A DNA stretch of 64,000 nucleotides. Origin: Jatrophihabitans sp035642535. Lineage in GTDB: Bacteria > Actinomycetota > Actinomycetes > Mycobacteriales > Jatrophihabitantaceae. The stretch's first letter is position 1; each line of letters starts with the position of its first letter. The translations under genes were made by a program, and so were the position numbers. A model generated the notes under the pieces. It made no database searches and was not told where the DNA came from. It saw only the letters and a list, made by a program, of their open reading frames with translations. This document shows positions 28,118 to 34,430 of this stretch, piece by piece. The DNA lies in contig DASQSE010000024.1 of NCBI GenBank assembly GCA_035642535.1, positions 1 through 64,000 of the forward strand, read 5' to 3'.

Positions 28118-29980
28118 GTGCCGGGACGGATCCGCGACGAGGACATCGCACTCGTCCGCGAGAAGTCGCCGATCGCCGACGTCATCGGCGACCACGTGCA
28201 GCTTCGCAATGCCGGCGGCGGCAACTTGAAGGGCCTGTGCCCGTTCCACGACGAGAAGTCGCCGTCGTTCAACGTCACGCCCAGCCGGGGGATGTACTAC
28301 TGCTTCGGCTGCCAGGCCGGCGGCGATGTGATCAAGTTCGTCCAGGACATCGAGCACCTCGACTTCGCCGACGCGGTCGAGCGGCTCGCGTCGCGCGCCG
28401 GCATCCAGCTGCGCTACCTCGAGGGCGGCGGCCCGGCGTCCCAGCAGAGCCGCGGGCAGCGGCAACGGCTGCTGGACGCGCATCGCGAGGCGGCCACCTT
28501 CTACGCGCAGCAGCTGAGCGGCGCCGAGGCAGCACCGGCCCGTGACTTCCTCGCGCAGCGCGGTTTCGACACGACGGTGGCGGCGCGCTACGGCTGCGGA
28601 TACGCGCCGTCGGTGTGGGACGCGCTCACCAGGCACCTGCTCGCGAAGGGCTTCACCGGCCAGGAACTGACGGTCGCCGGGTTGTCGCGCGAGGGTGGCC
28701 GCGGCGGGCTGATCGACCGCTTCCACCGTCGGCTGCTGTGGCCGATCCGGGATGTCGGCGGCGAGGTCGTCGGGTTCGGCGCCCGCCGGTTGTTCGACGA
28801 CGATCGCGTCGAGGCGAAGTACCTCAACACCCCGGAGACGCCGATCTACAAGAAGAGCCAACTGCTCTACGGCGTCGACATGGCGAAGAAGGACATCGCG
28901 CGCCAGCATCGCGCCGTCATCGTCGAGGGATACACCGACGTGATGGCATGTCACCTCTCCGGCGTGACCACGGCCGTCGCGACGTGTGGTACCGCGTTCG
29001 GGGCCGAGCACGTGTCGGTCGTGCGCCGGCTGCTGATGGATTCCGACGCCTTCACCGGCGAGGTGATCTTCACCTTCGACGGAGACGCCGCGGGCATGCG
29101 AGCGGCCGAGCGCGCGTTCGAGGACGACCAGAAGTTCATGTCGCAGACGTTCGTGGCGATCGAGCCGACCGGTCAGGATCCGTGCGAGCTCCGGATGCAG
29201 TCCGGTAACAGTGCGGTGCTCGACCTGGTCGCCCGGCGCATTCCGCTCGTCGAGTTCGTGCTGCGCTCGACCGTCGGCCGCTACGACCTCGACACCGCCG
29301 AGGGGCGCAGCGCGGCGCTCGATCGTGGCGTGCCGCTAGTCGCCCGGATCAAGGACTTCGGGCTGCGCGACGAGTACGCGCGCAGGCTGGCCGGGCTCGT
29401 CGGCGTCGACGACCCGATGCGCGTCGTCGCGCGGGTGCGCGGGCTCGTCCGCTCCGGCGACAAGCGACCGGACGTGCCGCTGGTCGCGGCCGAGCCGGCG
29501 AAGGTCGACGAGGCCGTGGCGGCGGTCGAGCGCGAGGTGCTCAAGGTCGCGTTGCAGTTGCCGGCGGTTGCAGGTCCCGAGTTCGACGCGCTCGAGCCGG
29601 ACGCCTTCCTGATCGACGCCCATCGACAGGTCCGGGCTGCGATTGCCGTGGCGGGCGGCACCGAGGCGGGCGTGTCCGGCGCGGCGTGGACGGAGAAGAT
29701 CGCCGCGCTGCTCACCGACGAACGGGTCCGCAGCGGCGTGCACGCGCTCGCGGTCGAGCCGCTGCGCGCCGGCGCCGACGCGGAGGAGCGCTACGCCGGA
29801 GCTGTTGTCGCGCGCATGCACGAGGTGGTCGCGGCGCGGCAGATCGCCGCGATCAAGTCGAAGCTGCAGCGGATCAATCCACAGGAGCAGCCGGACGAGC
29901 ACGCCCGCCTGTTCGGTCAACTGATCGCTCTCGAGAGCTACCGCCGCAATCTCCGGGAGCGAGCCATCGGAGGCCAGTGA
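28118..29980 (+). CDS. dnaG: DNA primase DnaG
   Basis: 620 residues from GTG. The CHC2 zinc finger has C41, H44, C62 and C65 (CPFHDEKSPSF ... YYCFGCQAGGD). The TOPRIM core follows: AVIVEGYTDVMACHLSG and IFTFDGDAAGMRAAERAF. RNA polymerase-domain motif EAKYLNTPETPIYKKS is also intact. The C-terminal DnaB-binding helical domain runs from about 440. It makes RNA primers for replication. The stop overlaps the start of the next gene by 1 bp (TGATG). Confidence 0.97.
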   Translation: MPGRIRDEDIALVREKSPIADVIGDHVQLRNAGGGNLKGLCPFHDEKSPSFNVTPSRGMYYCFGCQAGGDVIKFVQDIEHLDFADAVERLASRAGIQLRYLEGGGPASQQSRGQRQRLLDAHREAATFYAQQLSGAEAAPARDFLAQRGFDTTVAARYGCGYAPSVWDALTRHLLAKGFTGQELTVAGLSREGGRGGLIDRFHRRLLWPIRDVGGEVVGFGARRLFDDDRVEAKYLNTPETPIYKKSQLLYGVDMAKKDIARQHRAVIVEGYTDVMACHLSGVTTAVATCGTAFGAEHVSVVRRLLMDSDAFTGEVIFTFDGDAAGMRAAERAFEDDQKFMSQTFVAIEPTGQDPCELRMQSGNSAVLDLVARRIPLVEFVLRSTVGRYDLDTAEGRSAALDRGVPLVARIKDFGLRDEYARRLAGLVGVDDPMRVVARVRGLVRSGDKRPDVPLVAAEPAKVDEAVAAVEREVLKVALQLPAVAGPEFDALEPDAFLIDAHRQVRAAIAVAGGTEAGVSGAAWTEKIAALLTDERVRSGVHALAVEPLRAGADAEERYAGAVVARMHEVVAARQIAAIKSKLQRINPQEQPDEHARLFGQLIALESYRRNLRERAIGGQ

Positions 29981-30483
29981 TGCCGTTGTTCGGTCGCGAA
30001 CGTCCGCCCGAGGACGTTGTCGCGCTGCTGCACCGCGACGAGCGGGTGCTGTCGTGGGCGGACACCGAGGCTGACGAGGCCATCGTCGCGACGCAGCGCG
30101 GCATCTGGTGGCCGGAGCAGGACGGGCCGCGGCGCATCCTTTGGGAGCACGTCGACAAAGCCGTCTGGCGCGACGACATCCTGACGCTCACCGAGGCCGA
30201 CGTGGAGGACGATCTGCTGCTCGTCGACCGGCCACCGATAGCGGCGCGGCTCGTCCAGCCGCGCGACCTGCCGCCGACGGTGCGCAAGCGGATAGAGGCC
30301 AACATCGTGCGCTCGGAGCTGGTGGCGGTGTCTGGGGGAACCGTGCGTTTCGTGGGACGTCGCCAGCCGGGGCGGGACGGCGCGGTGTGGTGGGCGCGCC
30401 TGGAGCCGGGCACGCCGGACACCGAACCAGTCCGCGCCGCGGTGCGGGCACGGATCGCGATCCTGCGTGCGGGCCAGACTTAG
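29980..30483 (+). CDS. Conserved hypothetical protein coupled to dnaG
   Basis: 167 residues starting at the A of the dnaG TGA (TGATG). MPLFGRERPPEDVVALLHRDERVLSWADTEADEAIVATQRGIWWPE and RRILWEHVDKAVWRDDILTLTEADV suggest a single beta-rich domain like the PH-like/short regulatory proteins that sit after dnaG in many actinobacteria. No membrane helix, no catalytic motif. Strict coupling suggests a stoichiometric link or simply a shared transcript. Its stop overlaps by 4 bp the stop of the converging small gene. Confidence 0.8.
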   Translation: MPLFGRERPPEDVVALLHRDERVLSWADTEADEAIVATQRGIWWPEQDGPRRILWEHVDKAVWRDDILTLTEADVEDDLLLVDRPPIAARLVQPRDLPPTVRKRIEANIVRSELVAVSGGTVRFVGRRQPGRDGAVWWARLEPGTPDTEPVRAAVRARIAILRAGQT

Positions 30484-30734
30484 TGGCGGTACCCGTTCAC
30501 GCCCGCGGGCTCGCGCTCGTGCGACCCGGTGATCTTCGCCGTGATCACCTGCCTGGTGTGCGAGACCAGTTGGTCGACCTGCGCTTGCACCAGCCCCGCG
30601 GTGGACTGAACCGTCTGGCTGCCGGCCACCCGGCGGGCGGTGCGCACGATCTGGTCGTAGCGTTCGCGGCCGGCGCGGGCGCCGAGCACGTAGCCCGCGG
30701 CCGCGTAGCAGAGATGGGACAGTCTCACTGTCAC
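30480..30734 (-). CDS. Small membrane-associated protein
   Basis: 84 residues from GTG. The N terminus VRLSHLCYAAAGYVLGARAGRERYDQIVRTARRV matches a common short actinobacterial protein (GYVLGARAGRERYEQI pattern, sometimes annotated YtxH-like) with one short hydrophobic segment and an amphipathic helix. Function unknown; members are thought to associate with the membrane. It converges on the dnaG-linked gene and lies upstream of tRNA-Asn on the opposite strand. Confidence 0.75.
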   Translation of the reverse strand: MTVRLSHLCYAAAGYVLGARAGRERYDQIVRTARRVAGSQTVQSTAGLVQAQVDQLVSHTRQVITAKITGSHEREPAGVNGYRH

Positions 30735-30863
30735 GCGCCTCCAACGCTTGATGGCGGCTATCCGGCGATGGCCACATGCTGATGTTGCCAGCCTAACCCT
30801 CGCGCGGTGCCGCGCGGCCGTGAGCTATCCTGTCTCGGTTGTCGGGAGGGCAACGCGCGGCAA

Positions 30864-30939
30864 TCCCCCGTAGCTCAATTGGCAGAGCGTCCGGCTGTTA
30901 ACCGGCAGGTTACTGGTTCGAGTCCAGTCGGGGGAGCCA
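30864..30939 (+). tRNA. tRNA-Asn (GTT), CCA encoded
   Basis: Acceptor arm TCCCCCG pairs with CGGGGGA (30929-30935), discriminator G then CCA. D arm GCTC-AATTGGCA-GAGC, anticodon loop CTGTTAA with anticodon GTT, T arm ACTGG-TTCGAGT-CCAGT. The anticodon stem TCCGG/CCGGC has a U27 with C43 mismatch at its base; close relatives normally pair here. The 3' part, from 30887 onward, is duplicated at 52873, so this is the attachment gene of the island to its right. Confidence 0.96.
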
Positions 30940-30960
30940 CTTCCAGGCTAGGTATTCCGG
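30887..30960 (+). repeat. Left attachment repeat of the island (attL-like)
   Basis: 74 bp covering the anticodon arm, variable loop, T arm, acceptor 3' strand and CCA of tRNA-Asn and 21 bp beyond. It recurs at 52873-52946 with three mismatches (T at 30910, 30941 and 30950 here; C in the other copy). Sequence identity ends sharply on both sides. Together with the adjacent integrase remnant this marks site-specific integration at tRNA-Asn. Confidence 0.9.
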
Positions 30961-31032
30961 GGGTTCCAAGAATCTCATTTTGATCATGTGATCCTCTCTG
31001 TCCATGTCGGTGTCCACGGATACGATCTCGGC

Positions 31033-31417
31033 GTGGCCAGCACGGTTCAGAACGGATGTCAGCGCGGCAGCATCCGCAAGCGCGGCAACAGCTATCAGGT
31101 CCGCGTCTACGCCGGCGTAGATCCGGTCATTGGACGCGCGAACTACCTCACTGCATCGACCCGGAGCCAGAAGGAAGCCGACAAGGCACTGCGGCGACTC
31201 GCCACCGAGATCGAGGAGCAACGCAACGCGCGCACCAAGGCAACGCTCGCCAACGCAGTGGACGCCTGGCTGAGAGTGCACGAGGCCGAGGCGAACACGC
31301 TGCGGGGCTACGAAGCGAACGCCCGCCGGCATATCAAACCGACGCTCGGACAAGTGCCCCTCGGCAAGAATCGCCGCGCAACTGCTTGACGAGTTCTACG
31401 CCGACCTACGTCGCTGC
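31033..31417 (+). pseudogene. Tyrosine integrase, frameshifted and truncated
   Basis: The GTG at 31033 starts VASTVQNGCQRGSIRKRGNSYQVRVYAG, the AP2-like arm-binding strand of phage-type integrases, followed by ASTRSQKEADKALRRLATEIEEQ and the core-binding SAM-like helix LANAVDAWLRVHEAEANTLRGYEANARRHIKPTLGQVPLGK. Near 31368 the frame shifts: the same frame ends NRRATA-stop, but frame +1 continues IAAQLLDEFYADLRRC. At about 31415 the homology stops at a fragment of an unrelated GNAT gene in the opposite orientation. The catalytic domain (R..HxxR..Y) is absent. Confidence 0.85.
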
Positions 31418-31605
31418 CAGGCGGTCCCCAGCCGAAACGCAAGCCCGCCGAAGCCGGCGACGAACACCGGAAAGGGTTCCTCGTACTCCTCATCGGTCGG
31501 ATAGAGCCAGCGCTCCACCGGGTCATCGCGAAATGCCGACACCAGGGTGGCCAGCGCGCCCGCTCGTAGTTCCGCGCTCGGGTTGGACAGAACGGCTGGC
31601 TGCAT
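31396..31605 (-). pseudogene. GNAT acetyltransferase, N-terminal fragment
   Basis: From ATG at 31605 the frame reads ALATLVSAFRDDPVERWLYPTDEEYEEPFPVFVAGFGGLAFRLGTAWQRRRSA-stop. The pattern AFxDDPVxRWLYPxxxxY...FxxFxxxFGGxAFxxGTAW is the start of a common actinobacterial GNAT N-acetyltransferase. All later acetyl-CoA binding motifs are missing; the coding sequence ends where it meets the integrase remnant. A broken gene. Confidence 0.7.
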
Positions 31606-31671
31606 GCCAGCGAACCTGCGCTCGACCACGCCGTTCTCCCTCGCCGGACGGAAGGGTCGTCGGCCATCGGC

Positions 31672-31878
31672 GTGACTCGGCGCCGGCTTCAGAACCAGCA
31701 GCCGGCGTACCCGGCCGGCTCCGCGGCGCTGGCAGAGACGATCGACCGTGAACTCACCCACGCCGCGCCCTGGATTCCGCTGTTCACGCCAACCATCGCC
31801 AACCTGACGTCCACCCGGGTCGGCAACTACCACGAGCAGGACGGCACGGTGGTGCTCGACCAACTGTGGATCAAATGA
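31672..31878 (+). pseudogene. C-terminal fragment of an ABC transporter solute-binding protein
   Basis: 68 residues; AETIDRELTHAAPWIPLFTPTIANLTSTRVGNYHEQDGTVVLDQLWIK is the typical end of an SBP_bac_5 (peptide/nickel family) binding protein, which normally has about 550 residues. There is no signal peptide or binding domain upstream; the preceding sequence is GNAT debris on the other strand. Not functional. Confidence 0.7.
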
Positions 31879-32104
31879 CGAGAACTCGACGGACGGCCCT
31901 GCGCTGCCGTAGCCGCCCGCATGCTCTGCTCGGGGACGGCGGAGCAGGCCCGGTCGCGCGTGCACTGCGCGATCATGTGTGCCGCGGCGGTGTGAGGTCC
32001 GGATCCTCGACGTTCACCATCCGTCGCCGAACGACGATCGCATTGGAACCGTCGATCGCGTGTGCAGCTACCGCTGCGCGTTACTGGCGCAGATCGGTTG
32101 ATGT

Positions 32105-33214
32105 TCAGCTCCAGCCTGCGGCGTCTGTGCTGGGCGGTTCGGCCTGGGCGGTCAGCAGGGCCTTCACGGTGCGTGTTGCGGTGTCGAAGACCTCGCGCCG
32201 GCGTGCCGGGTTCATGACGTTGCCGCCCATGACCGTGAGGTCCTGCGCGCCGGGCGCGAACACCCGCACGGTTGTCCCGGTGGCGGCTACTCGGGCGATC
32301 TCGAGGTTCAGCCTGCGGGTCCACAGCCGCCGGGCCCGGCGTTCGAGGCGGGCGCCGAGCCCGCTCGGAGAGTCGGGTTCGAACGTTGCCATCGGGGCGA
32401 GCACGAGCACGTCGTCGAGGTGTTCGTGGAGGACGACGTCGAGGTTGGTGACCGAGACCGCGCCACCGTCGACGAAGCGGCGACCGCCGATCACCACGGG
32501 CGGGAAATACCCCGGCGCGGCACAAGAGGCGGTGACCGCCTCGGGCAGCGGCACCACCTGAGCGTCGCCGCGCCCGAAGGTCACCCGCCGGCCCGAGTCG
32601 AAGTCCATCGCGACGATCCAGGTCCGCGGTCGGGTGGGCCAGCGGCGTTCGCCGGCTGCCTCGGCGATCAACTCGGTGACGGGGTGAAGGCTGCCGCGCC
32701 CGCGCGGCGCGAGCCCGGCTGCCATCGTCATCATCGTGTACCGGTGCGGCGCGGCCAGCGTCCGGGTCGCCAGCGCCAGGTTCCCCGGCAGCAGGGACGG
32801 GCGCGGAATAGAACCCAGCGCGGCGTGCACGTGATCGGGCACGTGGTCGGGCACGTGGTCGGGGACGGCGAACGGGTTCACCGGTTCGGTACCGTGCACG
32901 TCGTCGGCGCCGGGTCCGGACAGCCGCTCACGCATCACGTCCAGCGGTACACCGCAGGCCAGCATGGCCGCGAGCACCGCACCTGCCGAGGTGCCCACCA
33001 GCAAGTCGGCTGATCTGGCCGGGTCGTAACCTTCCACCTCGGCCAGCGCGCATAACGCGCCGACCGCCCACGCCCCGCCCAGCGCGGCGCCACCGCCGAT
33101 CACCAGCCCACTACGACGCTGCCCTCCGGCCACACCCTGAGCATGCGGCCGACCCCAGCCTGTCGACCAGTGGCCAATGTCCTGCACCAGCCGGACCGAA
33201 TGGGCGCCGTCCAC
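32105..33214 (-). CDS. Patatin-like phospholipase
   Basis: 369 residues. Oxyanion loop LVIGGGAALGGAWAVGALCAL, nucleophile Ser76 in LLVGTSAGAVLA (GxSxG) and catalytic Asp249 in RRFVDGGAVSVTNLDVV form the Ser-Asp dyad, so it should hydrolyse membrane or storage lipid acyl esters. Bacterial members are sometimes virulence or defence effectors. An odd VPDH-VPDH-VPDH triplet sits at 117-128, encoded by a 12-bp tandem repeat. No signal peptide; the first 34 residues precede the fold and the true start may be internal. Confidence 0.9.
   Translation of the reverse strand: MDGAHSVRLVQDIGHWSTGWGRPHAQGVAGGQRRSGLVIGGGAALGGAWAVGALCALAEVEGYDPARSADLLVGTSAGAVLAAMLACGVPLDVMRERLSGPGADDVHGTEPVNPFAVPDHVPDHVPDHVHAALGSIPRPSLLPGNLALATRTLAAPHRYTMMTMAAGLAPRGRGSLHPVTELIAEAAGERRWPTRPRTWIVAMDFDSGRRVTFGRGDAQVVPLPEAVTASCAAPGYFPPVVIGGRRFVDGGAVSVTNLDVVLHEHLDDVLVLAPMATFEPDSPSGLGARLERRARRLWTRRLNLEIARVAATGTTVRVFAPGAQDLTVMGGNVMNPARRREVFDTATRTVKALLTAQAEPPSTDAAGWS
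32831..32866. repeat. Three tandem 12-bp repeats in the patatin gene
   Basis: Units GTGATCGGGCAC, GTGGTCGGGCAC and GTGGTCGGGGAC in direct array, in frame, encoding VPDH three times on the minus strand. It lies in the loop between the nucleophile domain and the following helix, so copy-number change by slippage would alter that loop by 4 residues without breaking the frame. Confidence 0.85.
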
Positions 33215-33356
33215 CGCGATCCGGCGTCGCCGGGGTCCGCGAACGCGGACTTGATCAACTAGCCGGTCAAGTCACGCGCACGTGTGCCTTGGCCGTGCGC
33301 GGCGTGGCCACGCCTGTTCTCGGGCTGCGGACCGGATTCGCGGCTAGCCTTCGGCC

Positions 33357-33779
33357 ATGGTGGGTCGCTCGACAGGCTTCGCGGACCGGAGCGTAGTTCC
33401 GTGGGCGCGGCGTCGGTGCATGTTGCTGACAAGCTATCGGCGAAACGGCACCCCTGTTTCGAGTCCGGTGTGGTTCGTGACCGATCAGGGCGAGGTCCGG
33501 TTATGGACGGCGACCTTGTCCGGCAAGGTCAAGCGGCTGCGCCACGACTCTCGCTGCGACATCGCCCCGTGCACCGTCCTGGGCCGGGTGACCGGCAGCC
33601 CACTGGCCGGCCGGGCGCGGATCCTTCCCGCAACGGACGGGGCGTCGATTCAGTCCCGGTTGCGAGCTAAGTACTTCGTCCAGAAGCGGCTGCTCGACGG
33701 ATACGCTCGGCTTCGGCGCCGCGGCCGGCCGCCGGCGCCGGACGCGAGCACATACGTAGCGATCTCAATCACCCAGTGA
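33357..33779 (+). CDS. PPOX-class F420-dependent oxidoreductase
   Basis: 140 residues. LLTSYRRNGTPVSSPVWFVTDQGEVRLWTATLSGKVKRLRHDSRCDIAPCTVLGRVTGSPLAGRARIL follows the split-barrel pattern of actinobacterial PPOX/F420 proteins (TxRxxGxPVxxPVWFV...LxxxTxxxSgKvkRLRxxPxxxxapCd.rG). The C terminus RRRGRPPAPDASTYVAISI is also typical. Probably reduces a small substrate with F420H2 or flavin. ATG start; no RBS stands out. It lies divergent from the patatin gene. Confidence 0.87.
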   Translation: MVGRSTGFADRSVVPWARRRCMLLTSYRRNGTPVSSPVWFVTDQGEVRLWTATLSGKVKRLRHDSRCDIAPCTVLGRVTGSPLAGRARILPATDGASIQSRLRAKYFVQKRLLDGYARLRRRGRPPAPDASTYVAISITQ

Positions 33780-34071
33780 CGACCGCGGCGCGCCTCCGGC
33801 GGCCGCCGCGAGCAGCAAGCAGGTGCGTGGGCAGCGGGTCAGCGAGTCGGCTCGATCAACAACGGTCGGGGCGCGCCTGCGCCATCCCAAATAGCACACG
33901 GCGGCCAGCAGCACGGGTGGGCCGGCTCGGCCGAATCGCCGCACTCGCGGCCGCAACCGGGTGAGGAGGCAGCCGGTTTCCTCGCGCGTCACGCGGAGGG
34001 CGCCCCTGTTCGGTGGCTGTGCTATTGCCGGTCGATGGCACGTCTTGGCTGATCTGCTGTGCGTGTTCGGG

Positions 34072-34219
34072 TGCGGTCGCGCCCGCGACGATCGCGGCGC
34101 TGCTTGCAACGCCGACGCCGCCCTGTACGAGGCGAAAGCAGCCGGCCGAAATCGGACCGTTGCACACGGCGCGGCACCGCCCATCGAAGTTCCCGTGGAA
34201 CTACCCCCGGCCCGCCTGA
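34072..34219 (+). pseudogene. Duplicated 3' end of a GGDEF gene
   Basis: This stretch matches the 3' end of the GGDEF gene at 62551-62704. A 77-bp core (34105-34181 versus 62585-62661) is identical by eye; around it are small indels and substitutions. It encodes CNADAALYEAKAAGRNRTV, the last helix of a GGDEF domain. A 1-nt deletion just before it (CTGCTTGCAAC for CTGCTCTGCAAC) breaks the frame. Nothing GGDEF-like precedes it, so this is a short captured fragment. Confidence 0.85.
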
Positions 34220-34392
34220 GCACCACCCCTCGACGGCCGGCTCAACAGGGCGGCGAGCGAGTGCGGTTCGGCGAGTCACCTTCCGTGAATCGTTATGCGT
34301 CGGTGGGACGCGCTTGACCAGCTCGGTAGCCGTAGTTCTGCGCGATCGGCAGCTGATGGCGACAGCGAGCATATGAATCTCTCGGTAGCGCC

Positions 34393-34411
34393 CGGGATTG
34401 CCGATATCCCG
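34393..34411 (-). terminator. Hairpin after the LuxR regulator gene
   Basis: CGGGAT, 7-nt loop, ATCCCG, 20 bp past the stop of the minus-strand LuxR gene. Short and without U-tract, so only a possible terminator. Confidence 0.4.
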
Positions 34412-34430
34412 CAATAAGCTGCCGAGCGCG

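Larger units (their letters stand above)
33780..34430. other. Gene-poor debris region
   Basis: About 650 bp without an intact gene. It holds the duplicated end of a GGDEF gene (34072-34219, listed separately) and a hairpin near 34400. The rest does not resemble any family I recognise in any frame. Confidence 0.6.

Noticed and set aside
31866..32561. Plus-strand frame antisense to the patatin gene
   Set aside because: Translation is Arg/Ser/Thr-rich without domains, while the minus frame has a complete patatin motif set.
32821..32870. Tandem repeats considered as a CRISPR or regulatory iteron array
   Set aside because: Only three 12-bp units, in frame inside the patatin coding sequence and without spacers.
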